NCBI GenBank assembly: GCA_946122785.1
Contig: CAMGYJ010000004.1
Span: 20,296,150-20,360,149, forward strand
Direction: 5' to 3'
DNA: 64,000 nt
From: Linum tenue
Taxonomy: Eukaryota > Streptophyta > Magnoliopsida > Malpighiales > Linaceae
In this document: piece after piece, positions 1 to 12,266 of the stretch
Numbering within the stretch: the stretch's first letter is position 1
Layout: each line of letters starts with the position of its first letter
Made by a program: the position numbers and the translations under genes
Notes under the pieces: model-generated
Told to the model about the DNA's origin: nothing
Seen by the model: only the letters and a program-made list of their open reading frames with translations
Databases searched by the model: none

Positions 1-14
1 GCGAGTCAAGTTTT

Positions 15-32
15 TGGCGCCGTTGCCGGGGA
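15..32 (+). other. LTR-retrotransposon primer binding site (tRNA-Asp type)
   Basis: The 18 bases TGGCGCCGTTGCCGGGGA are complementary to the 3' end of plant tRNA-Asp(GTC), including its CCA tail. This is the primer site typical of Athila/Tat-lineage Ty3 elements. It places the end of the 5' LTR just left of position 14, outside the window, and agrees with the Athila-like gag that follows on the same strand. Confidence 0.8.
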
Positions 33-273
33 CGGCTAGGTTGTTGAAGAAACATGGTTTCTGTTAATTTAGCTTTTCGTTTTCGCATTGTTTGTTTGCT
101 TTGTCCCACTTGTGCCTTCACTGGTTGCTTGTTTGGGTGTGTGCAGATTGTGCATGACCCGTAGCCAGTCAGGAGGCTTACTACCGTTGGACGCAGAGCT
201 TGAACGCACTTGTCGCCAACGTAGGAGAGAACAATGAACAAGACTGGCTACGGAGGAGCGCATAGACGGCCAC

Positions 274-2195
274 TTGAGCAGCGATTCTGAGGACGAGTAC
301 GAGATGAACGGTGGACAAAACCTGCCCCAGGGGATGCCTCTCCAGGTTCCCCCGGTGAATCAAATCCTGGCCAACAACGGAGCTCCCCAACCCGATGGGG
401 CTCAGCATCCACCACCACTGCCGGGTCCTACCATGGAGTACTACTACACTCCATGGGTCACTGATATCCGCCCTGTCATCCTATACCCGCCTATTCCAGC
501 GAACAATTTTGACATCAAGCCATGCTAGATCCAACTGATTACATCCTCTATCCAGTTCCATGGCTTGAAGGATGAAGAGGCGAGGGTGCACCTTTCCCGA
601 TTCCTGCAGCTGACAAATGGGTTCAAGATGAATGGTGTACCCGATGATGCGATCCGCCTCCACCTGTTTTCCCATTCTCTGGCGGGACATGCGAAGAGGT
701 GGTTAGAGACCCAACCCCATTGTCCATCACCTCATGGGACGATCTGGCCAACAAATTCGTGCATAGGTACTATCCGGCATCGAAGACTACAGAGATTCAG
801 CAGGAGATCACTCGCCAGGAGCCAGATGAGTCACTACGTGATGCATGGGAATGGTACTCGGGATTCTTCTGGCAGTGTCCCCATCATGGTTTTAGTGATG
901 CATTTACAGTGGAGAATTTCTACAGCGCCCTGACCCCAGAGAGCCAGAGGGTGATCGAGTCCCTATGTCCAGGAGGGGATATTCTCACCAAGACTCCTCC
1001 CAAACTGAATCAGATGATTAGTACTCTGGCTGCCAAGGATCATTCCTGGGGGAAGATTACCATAAGCAGGAGTTCCAGGGATCGTGGTGTGCATGCCATG
1101 GAGGCCAGATCCGTGCTAGAGCGGGAGGTGTCCGAGTTGGTCCAGACACTGAAGCAGCCCAATAGTCTTATTCCGGGCAGAGGATTGGTCGGACCCTCAA
1201 TTGCGTAGTGCCAGTGGTGTGAGAGCTCTAACCATCTGGTGGAAGACTGCCAGGCTATGCGAGAGTCCTCCACCCCACAAGAGCAGTTGGACTTCATCGC
1301 CAATGCTCGGCGCCTCGATCCATACAGTAATACATACAATGAGGGGTGGCGCCAACATCCCAACTTTTCTTGGAATGGTAACACCACCAAACCACCTGGT
1401 TTCCCAGCACCAGCTGGTGGTTTTTGGCAGAGGCAGCCTTTCCATGCCAGACAGGGGCCAGTTCCATAGCAGCAGCCTTACCAGCCTAGGCAAGGGCAAC
1501 CATTTCAGCAGCCCCAGCGTCAGTATGCCCAGCCACCAGCAGATGCAGCTCCAGATAATCAAATGACGGAGCTGAAAAATATTTTGCAGGCATTCATGAC
1601 CACCAGCCAGGCGAATTTCACGAGGATGAACCAGAACATAGCCTCACTGGAGGCAGGACAGAGGAACCAAGGTGCCATTTTGCAAGATCTACAAAATCAG
1701 ATTGGTGGCGTAGCTCTCCAAAATACTACCAGAGCACCGGGGACTCTGCCTGCCACCACCATTCCGAACCCTCGTGAGCCTCACAAGCACCAGCAGTTGG
1801 ATGCCATCACTACTAGGAGTGGCAAGTCCACCTCTCATGCCCAGACTGGGCAAGAAGAGCCACCACCTGCTTCAACACTTTCGGCTGACAATGCAGAAGT
1901 GGGGATGGAAAAAGAAGCACCTGCTCCCCAGCCACAACCAGTGGTTAAGGAGCATGTACCCCAACTTCCCTTCCCCACTCGCCTACATAAAGATAAGCTG
2001 GAGACTGAGTTTGCCAAGTTCATGGCAATGTTGAAGCAGGTCAACATCAGCATGCCATTCGTGGAGGCACTGTCGAAGATGCCCAAGTACGCCAAGGTCA
2101 TGAAGGATCTCCTCACCAACAAGAAGAAACTTGGGGATCTTTCGACAGATGCTAAGCGAGGAGTGGTCTTCTATCCTGCAGAACAAGCTACCTGA
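274..2195 (+). pseudogene. Athila-like Ty3/gypsy gag (broken)
   Basis: Reading frames in this stretch match the capsid/nucleocapsid polyprotein of Athila-like plant Ty3 elements. The capsid core is visible at about 565-1040, with motifs such as FKMNGVPDDAIRLHLFSHSL, a WDDLANKF stretch and WQCPHHGF. A CX2CX4HX4C zinc knuckle (CQWCESSNHLVEDC) lies near 1207-1250, followed by a glutamine/proline-rich linker and a coiled-coil-like segment (about 1563-1720). The frame is broken by a stop at 526-528, a frameshift near 700-715, a stop near 1206 and another near 1468. The last piece (1563-2195) is open for 210 codons. The protein would package element RNA, but this copy cannot make it. Confidence in family is high, in exact lineage moderate. 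Confidence 0.85.
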
Positions 2196-2592
2196 GAAGC
2201 GTAAAGACCCAGGGAGTTTTACTATCCCTCTTGTTATTGGCAGCATGCATGTAGGAAAGTCCTTGGTGGACCTAGGCGCTAGCATAAATGTCATGCCCTA
2301 CAAATTTTTTAAAAAGCTAGACCTAGGTGAACCTAGAGCTACTAGGATGAGCATTCAGTTAGCTGACCGTTCCATTGTGCATCCTAGGGGTATCGTAGAG
2401 GATCTGCTTGTTAATGTAGGTGCATTCACATATCCTGTTGACTTTGTTATTCTGGATATAAATGAGGATGTGGATGTGCCTTTGATTTTGGGTAGACCAT
2501 TTCTCGCCACCGCCAAGGCGCTTATTGATGTGCATAGTGGTAAACTGAAATTGCGGGACAACTCAATCCATAGTACCTGTTTAAAGAGTTGA
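2131..2592 (+). pseudogene. Retroviral-type aspartic protease region of the Athila-like element
   Basis: This 153-codon frame overlaps the end of the gag frame by 65 bases in a different phase. It contains the aspartic protease signature VDLGASINVMPY and the downstream ILGRPFLATAKALIDV segment, the flap and hydrophobic-Gly pattern of retropepsins. In the active element it would cleave the polyprotein. After LKLR the homology stops near 2565, and no reverse transcriptase, RNase H or integrase follows, so the element is truncated here. The phase change relative to gag could be programmed in a live element, but with the stops upstream it is more likely decay. Confidence 0.8.
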
Positions 2593-4005
2593 ATCCGAGA
2601 ATATCATAAACGGTAAACCGATCAATCACATTCGAATACGAAGCAACAACTTTAGATACGAAACTTCTATCTATAAATCAACAAAACTAGACCTTCGTTG
2701 AAATGACAGCGGCAGATAAATGAACCCACAACTGCATAATGCATGTACTTACATATTCCAAGGGTTTCGTAAAGGCATCTCAAAGATTGGACTGGAGGTT
2801 GACTTCTGGTTTGGTTAATCCAGAAGAGCTTCTTTCTACAAGCATCTCCCCTTATATTTGTTCACGATTACGGCTAGGTTTACTCTCCAAAGGCATAAGC
2901 AGCTTCTTCTTATCAGTATATTCTTGTTGCTCCTCCCACTGTTTTCTTTCATAGAACTAGTATGGGGAGAGGCCCCATGGAAGCCAATGATGGATTGTGC
3001 ACTTTTCCACTCTCGAAAGACTGTCAAACGATTTGCCATGAGGAGCAACCACCGTCGGAACACCCTCAATCAGGACTTACAAATTACGATCCTCACGAGG
3101 TGGAACCTCAACTGGAGGTGGGGACAGCAGAGTTATCTTCAATCTTTATATTTGTGGCATGGAACACAATCCTTGGGAACTATAGGTGCATTAAGTCTGG
3201 GCACAACTTGGAGATACAACTATATAAGACTCTGAGTAACATACCACATGTAATTGTAATGTCATTTTCGAGATAGAAGCAAATATGTAAGTACTGCAAA
3301 ATTTCAAATAATGCATTCCACAAGTCTGAGGTGCCACTCACTTTTTATTTGATCATCACAAGATCAAAGCTAGAAAGAACACCTTGTTCTTTCCAGTCAA
3401 TATATGCTAATGGTCGGTGAAAGATTCCGAGGAATCTCCAACTTCTTCAACAGAAGTATCTTCGAAGTTATAAGCTGGTGCAAAACACAATCACAAACAT
3501 AAGAATTTTGGACCATTTGCATGATCAGAGTGCTTTTAGGGACTCGAGTCTGAATACTGAAGATATCAATTGAACCAAGCAAATAGAAAACAACAAGTCA
3601 TATAGTTGTAAAATGCTTTCTGTTACATGCACAAGGTTAATTATGAAAGCTCCCAAGGAAATACAAATTAATCTCCAAACTGATCACAACTAACAACAAA
3701 GCAGGAAAACATGTTGTCCAAATCTCCTAGCACACTTATGCTAGCAAATTGATGCATATCTCTTGTAAGTAAAATAACTAAGGTCTTGAGAACATCCACC
3801 ACTCTAAAGAAATGGAAGGTGACAAATTACCAAATCACAGCTCAAATTCCTTCCATTTCACAAAAGGATAAGAGCAACAAATAATACAGCTAGAAACTGG
3901 GGAACACTGTAAAAATGGTAAGTGTTAAACGATAACTATTTTCCAATGCAGATTTGCTTGAGTTTCCCCCATTAAGATCTTATTCACAGAAAGATCATTT
4001 TAAAT
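2593..4005. other. Unassigned non-coding stretch
   Basis: No recognisable gene or element was found between the Athila fragment and the hAT-like element. Open frames at 2858-3235 and 2962-3276 overlap in different phases, show no family motif and look like chance. The sequence is AT-rich and low in coding character. Confidence 0.4.
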
Positions 4006-4013
4006 AGAACAAC

Positions 4014-4952
4014 TAGGGGTGGGCAACGGGTAACGGGTATTTGGGTATACCCGTACCCGTCCCGTTTTTTGAGGGTTACGGGTACCCATAATACTCGTAA
4101 TATTATTAACGGACGGGACTTGGGATTGTACATTACTACAATGGGTACCCGCGGGTTACACGCAAATACCCATTTGGGTAATATGGGTACCCGTTAAACC
4201 CATTCATTATATAAAGGCTGAAAGCCTGAAACTGAAAGGACAAAGCGCACCGCGCAACCAGCGCCCAACAACTCGCCTTGACTCCTCTGATCTCTCCTCA
4301 GGCTGTATTCTCTTCGATCGTTGCGCCAATCATAATCTCCGTAGCCCAGTTGTCGTTCCAACCAGCCATGGCAATAATAATTCTCATTTTTGCAGGTTGC
4401 AGGCTTGCAGCTGCCAGCGGGATCAGCGGAATTGGAATTCGAAATTAGAAGATTGTAGAACACCCAGCAGCTTGCTAGTTGGAACAAACTGCAGCGTGCC
4501 AGTTGGAAGTTCCCCAAATTAGTTTTACAGCAACTAATTTTATAATTCCAACTTGCAACTAACAGCAGCTTCTTACTTTCTTAGTTATTAATGTTATGGG
4601 TGCTTGGAATGCTTTATTCTAAGCCTTGTAATTGTTCATGAATTTGTAGGTTGTAAACCGAGTATTTTTAATTGTGTGATTTGGGATGAATTTTGTAATA
4701 TCCATATAGGTATGGATATTGTGATTGTTAAGTAGGGGTACAAGTTAAGTTTAAACTTTTATTAAAATTTTAGTGATTCAAACTTTGGGTATTTATGGGT
4801 AGTATGGGTACCCGTTATCCGTCCCGTACGGGTAATGGGTACCCGTTTACTTATATGGGTTGGGACATGGGATGAATTTTGGTCTCCAAATAGGATTGGG
4901 TACCCGTTTCAAACGGGACGGGTATCCCGTCCAGTCCCGTTGCCCACCCCTA
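4014..4952. mobile_element. Non-autonomous hAT-like transposon with 8-bp TSD
   Basis: The element starts TAGGGGTGGGCAAC and ends GTTGCCCACCCCTA, inverted copies of each other. It is flanked on both sides by AGAACAAC (4006-4013 and 4953-4960), a perfect 8-bp target duplication. Short TIRs of this form with 8-bp TSDs are characteristic of plant hAT elements. Both ends are rich in ACCCGT/ACGGGT repeats, a likely transposase-binding subterminal array. The 939-bp interior has a GC-richer leader, an ATG near 4369 and a pyrimidine tract ending in CAG, but no transposase. Confidence 0.88.
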
Positions 4953-4960
4953 AGAACAAC

Positions 4961-5138
4961 TCAAACAAAGAAGAAGCTGGCATTTGCCCACTGGTCCTGA
5001 ATCATGTCTAAGAGAGGAAAGGCACTATTTGAAAGAAAAACCCTATCCTTACATGCTACTGGAACAGAAAGCCAGCGTTCAGCAGCAGGGTTCTAGAGTC
5101 AGCAGGAATATAGTATACTAGTGGAGTTCGGTAAGGTG
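4961..5138. other. Unassigned spacer
   Basis: Nothing recognisable lies between the hAT target duplication and the dispersed repeat that follows. Confidence 0.4.
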
Positions 5139-5455
5139 GCTTATACCTGGAAACATTATAGCTTAAATTACATATCGTTTTCACGATAGAAAAGAAACAT
5201 ATACAAGATGACCAAACATAATTCTTCTAATTGCGGAGATTGTGAGTTCAACCACACACGAAGAAGCATGAAATGTCCAAACATGGGACGCTACGATTTC
5301 ATAAAAAAGAAATGTAAAGTGGCTAAAAAAGACAAAAGAAGAACCTTGGACATATGCTAAGCGGGAGATGGCACAAGATGTTGAGATACGAAGTGCTTCT
5401 TAGACTCTTGGATGGACTTGGTGGGTGCGAGCGGGTGAAGTGAGCATCTTGTGAT
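5139..5455 (-). repeat. Dispersed repeat, copy A (partner at 12267-12592)
   Basis: About 320 bases here align in direct orientation with 12267-12592, beginning at CCTGGAAACATTAT and ending around GTGAAGTGAGC. Similarity is high but with many substitutions and small gaps. On the minus strand both copies keep a matching open stretch containing related peptides (THTKSIQ/APTKSIQ and SKKHFV). This may be a duplicated gene 3' end or an unrecognised transposon. No TIR or TSD was found. Confidence 0.6.
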
Positions 5456-6056
5456 AAATATATCAAGATCACCTGATAGAGAAGGGTTGGAAATAAGCAA
5501 TGAATAAGAAGAAAAAAGGTAAGATACATCACCATAGAATATAAAACTGACTAAAGAAGGGATCACAAAGAAAAAAAATAGGAAGGGAGAATCACAGAGT
5601 CTGCAGTTGCATATAATGTTCACGTAATTGTCATGACTATGATCTGTAGTGAAAGAAACAAGGACTTGGCCTTTCCGCCCAAAAAGGGACTTGGCCTTGT
5701 TACCCACTGCCCCTCTGCTACTTTCACTAACGTACCCCCATAAATGGATGAGAGAATTCTATCTTTGAGAGATACCGTGGCATGAAGTGCAAAATACTTT
5801 GGAAAGGAAAAAGATCTAACTGATCCAGCAATGATGGAGAATGCATGACTGTGGCTGAAGGAGCATGACAGTAGTTCTTCCTGGCTCTCCTCGCAAAGGC
5901 ATCAATCGTGTTGTCGTCCAAATCCGAAGTCATACTGACTACCACAACAACCATTTAAAGGTAATGCAAAGTAAAAGAAAAGGAATGGACCAATATATGG
6001 ATGTCTGAAATATGTATACAACCTTTTTGTGCCAGAGGGTAAATAATCATTTTAGA
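5456..6056. other. Downstream region of the PPR pseudogene
   Basis: No supported gene was found. Minus-strand open frames (5357-5707, 5727-5954) lack recognisable motifs. The region could contain 3' sequences of the former PPR transcript. Confidence 0.35.
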
Positions 6057-8310
6057 TCACACAGTAGGCCAAAAAGGTCGAGGTTTTGAATCTACTAGAA
6101 ACCTATGAAGTCGACAATTTGCCTCGACAACACTCTGACCAGGCAGCTTTTTCAATTCCCTTTCCCTCATCAAGTTTCTCAACCTCGAAACATCTTCCGA
6201 TCTCCCAGCATTTGTATAAACATGAGACATCATGACATACGAAGTTACATCTTGAGGATCAAACTTCAACCACTTCTCTGCAACGAGCTCAGCTAGTTCA
6301 AAAATCGTCGTAAGTTCTGCAAGAACCAAGCAATGCTCCCCAAACACTTGCATCTTCCTGCACTGGCATCATCTCAATGAACCTGTAAGCCTCGGTCAAA
6401 CGGCATGCTCTTCCATGGAGATCAACCATGCTAGCAAATTTTTCAATACCAGGAACGATGGAGTAGTCCTTAATCATGCTCTCGAAATGCTTCCTTCCTT
6501 CATCTACTAAACCAGCATGTCTGCAAGCGCTTAAGACAGCTGTGAATGTCAAGCTATTCGGTCTAACACCCTTGTGTTTCATCGTTGAGAAGAAGTTGAG
6601 AGCATCAAATGCACGTCCATGGTATGCCAAAGCCGAAATAATTGAAGTCCAAGACACAACTGTTTTTCGTGGCAACTTTTGAAAAACATCCTCTGCCAGT
6701 TCTATGCTCCCACATTTTGCATACATGTCAATCAGGGCATCAAGAATTAAACATTGGTCTCCAACTCTCGCTTTTTCACTAGCCGATATAACCATTTCCT
6801 AGTGCCCAATGCTCCCATACCAACGCAGGCGGAAATAATACTAACCATAGTTATATGGTCATATTCGACCCTCTCACACAGCATTCTTTGAAACATCTTT
6901 ATTGCAAGTCTTCCTAATTTATTCTGCTCATATGCTGCTAGGGGTGGCTATACGGTCCGATCCGGTTAAATTGGACCAAATTGATCCGGTCCCAGTTTGG
7001 TCTTTTCGGAAATATAAGGACCAAAGATTGGATACAGTCCGGTCTTGATCCGGTCCGGTCTTGACCTGGTTCGGTCCCAATTTTATCTTGATTTTAGGTG
7101 TTGGGGGTCTTTTATCCGGTCTTTATCCGGTTTTTTACCTCAAATCAAAGCCCGAATATGAGATTGCATTGTTTTCTATCCGGTCTCAGTCTGGTCCCGG
7201 TCCAGGTTATACGGTCCGGTTTTGGGTAAAACCAAACAGTCCGGGACCAAATAGCCAGCCCTATATGCTGAAATCATTGCATTCCATGAAACTAGATTTT
7301 TCACAACCATTACATCAAACAATGCTCTGGCTGTATCTAGATTTCCACATTTCCCATACAGAGCAATCAAAGAATTTGTCAATGAAGTATTGGAGTCCAC
7401 CCCAACTTTGATTCCATACGATGGATCACTTCCCCAAGGTTCAAAAATTCCAAGTCAGCACACGCAGGAAGGACGCTTGCTAAAGTGACCGCATTTGGCT
7501 GTGTTTTCGAACAAATCATCTTCTTAAAAACCCCTATACCTTGCTCATAAAGCCCATTTTGCACATAACCAACAACCATTGTTGTCCAAGGAACAATGTT
7601 TTTAGCACCCATTAGACCGAATACTTTCTCCATACTGATTATATCCCCAGCCCGGGAATACATGGAAACTAGAGAACTCTGTACAAACACATCTACTTCA
7701 AACCCACTTTTACCAACATTGCAGTGAACTTCAGTCCCTTCCCGTAGCGCAGATATAACTGCACATGATCTGATGACAGAAGGGAAAGTATAGTTGTCTG
7801 GTAGCAATCCACTATGGTGCATGCTTCTGTAATGAATTATAGCCCTTTGGCAAGAACCCACGTTGGCATAACCCCTGATCAACGTATTCCAAACAAAAGC
7901 GTCCTTATGTTGCACCCTATCAAATAGGGTTTGAGCATAGTCCATTGTTGAAGATAGCTTGCAAGCCAAGGCAACTAATTTTGTACACATCAGCATATTG
8001 CAGTGAGATCCCCTGGTGAGAATCAGAGCATGGATGCATTTAAGATGCCACAGAGAGGAACAAGAAACCAATAGTTGGTTGAGAGAGGGGATGGAGTGGT
8101 AATCAGCATTATTGTAGGGAATTGAAGAGGTGGTGTTCACATAGGTACACGGTTTTATCCATTTTGAGAGTGTTTTACACTTCTGCAATGAACCAACTGG
8201 GGATTCCAAAGGGCAACTAAGTTCCAGAAAAGTCTTGCTGAGGAATACAAATGTTCTTCGTAGAAGCTTTTGATCAAGCAGGTGGAGTGCATACCTTTCC
8301 TTCACAAACT
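6057..8310 (-). pseudogene. PPR protein pseudogene (PLS class, E-type tail), frameshifted and split by a hAT element
   Basis: Read on the minus strand, the translated pieces form one organellar RNA-binding PPR protein of the kind used in RNA editing or maturation. Pieces lie at 8305-7379, 7400-7264, 6938-about 6750, 6795-6298 and 6353-6057. Repeated motifs include [44 protein letters not shown] and ALIDMYAKCGSIELA. An E/E+-like tail contains KKLPGQSVVEANCRLHRFLV. No DYW deaminase domain follows before the stop at 6057-6059. Breaks: a one-base loss near 7418-7420, a 325-bp hAT insertion (6939-7263), a one-base loss near 6747-6753, and one extra T near 6299-6304. No in-frame ATG is obvious at the 5' edge, and a stop lies just upstream of 8305. 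Confidence 0.9.
6939..7263. mobile_element. Short hAT-like MITE inserted in the PPR gene
   Basis: The 325-bp element begins TAGGGGTGGCTATACGGTCC and ends GGACCAAATAGCCAGCCCTA. Flanks TATGCTGC (6931-6938) and TATGCTGA (7264-7271) form an 8-bp target duplication with one mismatch. GGTCCGGT-type motifs repeat near both ends. It interrupts the PPR codons for Ala-Tyr after MIS, and removing it with one TSD copy rejoins the PPR frame. It has no coding capacity and resembles the 20297-21080 element in its GGTCCGG/CCGGACC ends. Confidence 0.88.
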
Positions 8311-9199
8311 ATACCTGATGCAACGACAGATTGAACGTGAAATCTGTCCTGAATGGAGAGCTTGTGCAGGTGAATTGACGTCAATATTTCAAATTGAAAG
8401 AAAACCCACTGATCTAAGAGAGCACCCTACAGACCATCTCTAGCGCGCACAGCAAACATAGCTCATTTAAAGTGAAAAAGAACTACTGAAGAGAAACGAA
8501 TTTTCCCGCATTTCCGAGTTTCCACACCGAGAGAGAGAGAGATCGCAGATTCTGCTGCCAATAGAAGTTCAACAAAAAAAATTGGGTTGAAGATCCACTA
8601 CGAGAGTGGGAAGCCTTAACCGCGTGTGTTGGTAATAAGAAGGCCTGAAAGCCATTCCCGTCCTTGTCAGGGGAGATGCCAACCATCTCTCCTTTCTACG
8701 AACATGTTGCTGCCGTTCCGACGGTAAACTATACAACCAGACTTTCTTCCCGGAGTTGCTCAGTGTGGTAGCTGCTTGAGTAGTTAGTTGCAGAAATGGC
8801 CACTTAAATGTTGGAAGCTAACAAATTTATTACTAAGCTTTGACTTTTAACAAATTTGTTATTGAAGTTAAGATTATTGAATCAATCTGACCAAATAAAT
8901 AATAGAAATGTGATGTAGAAATTGATTTATTGAGATGGACGATCCATTTTGAACTCGCACTCAATTTGACCTCCAAACTCGTTACTCGATTCAATTTCAA
9001 CCTAAATTATTCAAAACAACTTAATAACTCCAAACTCGTTACTTGCAATCAACACATAAATATGTTTCGCATAAGTTTTTAGTCAGCTTAATTATATCAA
9101 AACTAATATGTTAGTAAATGAATCAAGATAATAATGGAGCTTCTTAAGTTATATGTATTGAGAATGTGTAGGTAGACAAATGATAATTGTATCCGCAGT
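8311..9199. other. Upstream region of the PPR pseudogene; otherwise unassigned
   Basis: This would hold the former promoter and leader of the minus-strand PPR gene. I see no second gene. From about 8800 on it is AT-rich with no recognisable element. Confidence 0.4.
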
Positions 9200-9603
9200 C
9201 AGTGGCGGAGCCACTTGAGGCCAAGGTAGGTCATTTGAACCACCTTGGCCCAAAAATTTGGAGTAGCTTTGTTTATATGATAGTTGATTGAGCACAAGAT
9301 TTCCATATTGTTGTAAGTGAGTTTAATATAAACCAAAATTTGAAACTTAGGGGTGTTTGTTTCTTTCGGTTGCCATTGCAAGTGTTTGAAAGAGCACTAA
9401 CTACAATAAGTAAAGTACAAAAATTCTTCAAAATAAGATAAGTTGTGGAATAATCATCAACAATTTTTTTTACTGTGGTATCTAACATTTTGCATGATGA
9501 ATGTATTTTAGAAAATTTTCAAAACATAAACACATTATGAAACGTAGTTATATTTTTTTCCCACGTTTGACCCACCTTAGAAGAATTTCTGGCTATGCCA
9601 CTG
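9200..9603. mobile_element. hAT-like non-autonomous element (CAGTGGCGGAGCCA ends)
   Basis: The sequence starts CAGTGGCGGAGCCAC and ends GGCTATGCCACTG, imperfect inverted termini. Flanks TCCGCAGT (9192-9199) and TCTGCGGT (9604-9611) look like an 8-bp target duplication with two transition differences, so this is an old insertion. The 404-bp interior carries no intact transposase. The terminus type is widespread in plant genomes. hAT assignment is inferred from TSD length. Confidence 0.7.
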
Positions 9604-9611
9604 TCTGCGGT

Positions 9612-10191
9612 AATGAGATTCTCCTCCCTCAAATACTCAGGAGGCCGGGATAGAGATCCTAACTTGTAGCCTTGGTATAAAGAACCTAACCCGGTTCCTC
9701 CGGGTCAAAATCCATTTGGCATTCGCGTGTCCACGTTTTAGGGTTATGTTTTCTCAACAGCTTGTTAATCGGCTCACAGATGGTGATCAATTGTGCTATG
9801 AACCTGCTAGTAAGTTGTAGTCTCCCTAAAAGCTTGAATTTCTTTCTCAGTTAATCAAGAACTTAACGCGATTGAGCTATTTGGGCAAAAAATTAAGCGG
9901 TGAAAATTGTATTTCAATTAGCTCTGCCACGTAGATGAAAGTTAAAATTTAAGTCCATGAAATTCACAATATTTGTAACTTGATTTTTTCCATCTTAATA
10001 CTCGTATAAGTAAGCATGATTTGTCGACTCCATCGTTTACAATAATAAACATGAAATTTAATCTCCAAAATTATCCATGCAAACACTATTTCCAACAACT
10101 ACATCGAATAAAAATTTCTTTGATTTCAATTCAAACTATTTCAATATTTTATTAATTTTATTATTCGAAATTCCTTGGTTCGAACCTCTTA
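9612..10191. other. Unassigned spacer
   Basis: AT-rich sequence with no supported gene, bounded by a hAT-like element and a Mutator-like element. Confidence 0.4.
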
Positions 10192-10200
10192 AAAAATTTA

Positions 10201-11708
10201 GGCTTAATTCACTTGCATAGCCATAACAATGCACGTTTTGACAATAATAGCCAGTTTTTGAAAAATATACAATTGTAGCCACATTTTAGAAACTTGTTTG
10301 CCAAAATTAGCCATTTCCGTCAAAAATTTTAACACCGTTAGCAAGACGCTGATGTGGCTATCCCTCAACTCAACATCAGCTCCAACACACCAAATCAAGC
10401 CACCTGGCTGCCGCATCATATTTTTAAATTAAATAAATAATTTAATTTTCATAAACAACAATCGTTTCTAAACCCATCTCCCCGGAGCTCCAAACTTCTC
10501 TGTCAATCGGATCTAGGTTTTCCGATGGGTATGTTGGGTAAAGGCGCTCGATTCATCTAGAAAGTACTGAATCGCTGGAATTCGTTCGAGTTCTTCAGAT
10601 TTGGTTATCCCTTCCCAAACCCTCCTCCTTTCAAATCTCTATTAGCTAGACCCTCAATTGAATCGAAGTGGAGGAGACGACGAAGGTGGTGATTGGTTTC
10701 AAAATCAATCACGGTGGTGGTGGTGATGGGTTGGGAGGAACGAAAGACAGGGGTCCGGGGGATGAAAGAGAGAAGGGCACGATATAGGAGTATGTTGTCA
10801 CCGGAGCTCCAACTCCATCGCCGCGCACTCTTTGTACACCCTAGAAGATGCGACACCATAAGCAACAACCCAGATCGGGAATCCAGATGTGAAACCACCA
10901 GCAACAACTCACCTTCTCGTCGATTTCACCCGGCTTTCAGACGAAACCCTTGTTGAGGGGATTAAAGATATGAGAGGTCACAGACAAGAGAAGGAACGAC
11001 TGCTGTTGCCACCGGCCTGACAGTCCCCTTGTTGCTTGATCTCTTCGGCAACGCTGTGGATTGTCGGTAAAGGAGAGTGGAAGCGGCGGTAGCAGATCTG
11101 TAACCTTAAGTCAAGGAGGAGATCCAGAGAGACGACGGAGGCTTTTCGGTGGAGGTGAGCTTTTGTCGTCGATTGAATGGATTCGGTGAGCTTCAATTTG
11201 TGCGGCGGTTGCAACTCGGACGGTGGCCGAGAGAAGGGAGAGAGAACCTTAGTCTAGGGTTCTGTACTTTTGTCCCTCCAGCCAACGCTAGTCCCGCACA
11301 CTCGCTACGACGCCCGGTGAGGGTTTTTCTACATTGATCTCTTCGACTTTTCTCTAGGTTTTGACAGTGGGGTTCTAGGCTGCGCAGAAGCCTAGCCATA
11401 GGAGAAGATGAAGAAGGAGATGAAGAGAGATGAGAGGGGCCAAAGAAGACTAACCAATTTTTTCATTTCATTTCCTTTTTATATTTATATTTTAGTTTAT
11501 TTCTCATATAATTAAAATAAAAAGTCAACATTACACCTCGAAGTTGGTTTGACGAAAAGTCTCTGCATTACCATAAACGTTTGTCTAGTCAGCATTTGTG
11601 AATATACTGTTAAAGCTTTGGACAGAATGGCTATAACTGTGTATTTTTTCAAAAGTGGTTATTATTGTCAAAAACGCGAAAGTTATGATTATACAGGTGA
11701 ATTAAGCC
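10201..11708. mobile_element. Mutator-like element (non-autonomous) with 9-bp TSD
   Basis: The ends GGCTTAATTCAC and GTGAATTAAGCC are inverted, and the similarity continues for roughly 180 bases inward (ATAGCC..., AATAATAGCC..., GACAATAATAGCC). Both flanks read AAAAATTTA (10192-10200, 11709-11717), a perfect 9-bp duplication, as expected for Mutator-like elements. The 1508-bp element has a GC-richer middle (about 10480-11420) with several short frames on both strands, none recognised. It may be captured host sequence (Pack-MULE style), but I cannot name a donor gene. Confidence 0.85.
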
Positions 11709-11717
11709 AAAAATTTA

Positions 11718-12266
11718 TCCTAAACTAGAAAGATTAAGTTCAGTAAATCATCTGTTGGTTATTTTGAGCTTAGTTTAGTCTATTTAAGCAGATGTATTGT
11801 TGGAATAAGGAATCTTATGAAGGGCAAGAATTGGATATTGAAGGGAACAGTAAGAGTTTGATGTCTGGTTTTTCTTGTTGGCTAGAAATCTTAGGGTGGA
11901 TTGGATGTCTCTCCATGATCAAATCCACCCTTTAACCTCCCTTGTTCTCATGGCCATAACGAGAATTAGCGGGAATGGGAAACGGGATAAAAGAGGAAAA
12001 TGGCTGAATTTAAAGGCAAAGGTTCCATGGTTAGGACTTACCAATAAATTAATAAAAGAACCATAGGGTTTGGTCGATAGATACATTACTACCCAAGAGG
12101 ATAGGTGGCTGTGAGAAGAGGGAAGATCAATCTTGGAAAGCATAGAATGAATGACAAAATCGATGATTAAGTCGTACAAAAATCAGAGTGAAATCATGGG
12201 TTCGGGGACAGCAAAAAAATAGACGCTGGTCAATCTATGCTTATGGTCGGTCAGGTGTTACAATAT
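11718..12266. other. Unassigned spacer
   Basis: No gene or element termini were recognised between the Mutator-like element and the second copy of the dispersed repeat. Confidence 0.4.

Noticed and set aside
2858..3276. Overlapping plus-strand frames of 104 and 125 codons
   Set aside because: Different phases over the same bases, biased composition, no motif, no start context; treated as chance frames.
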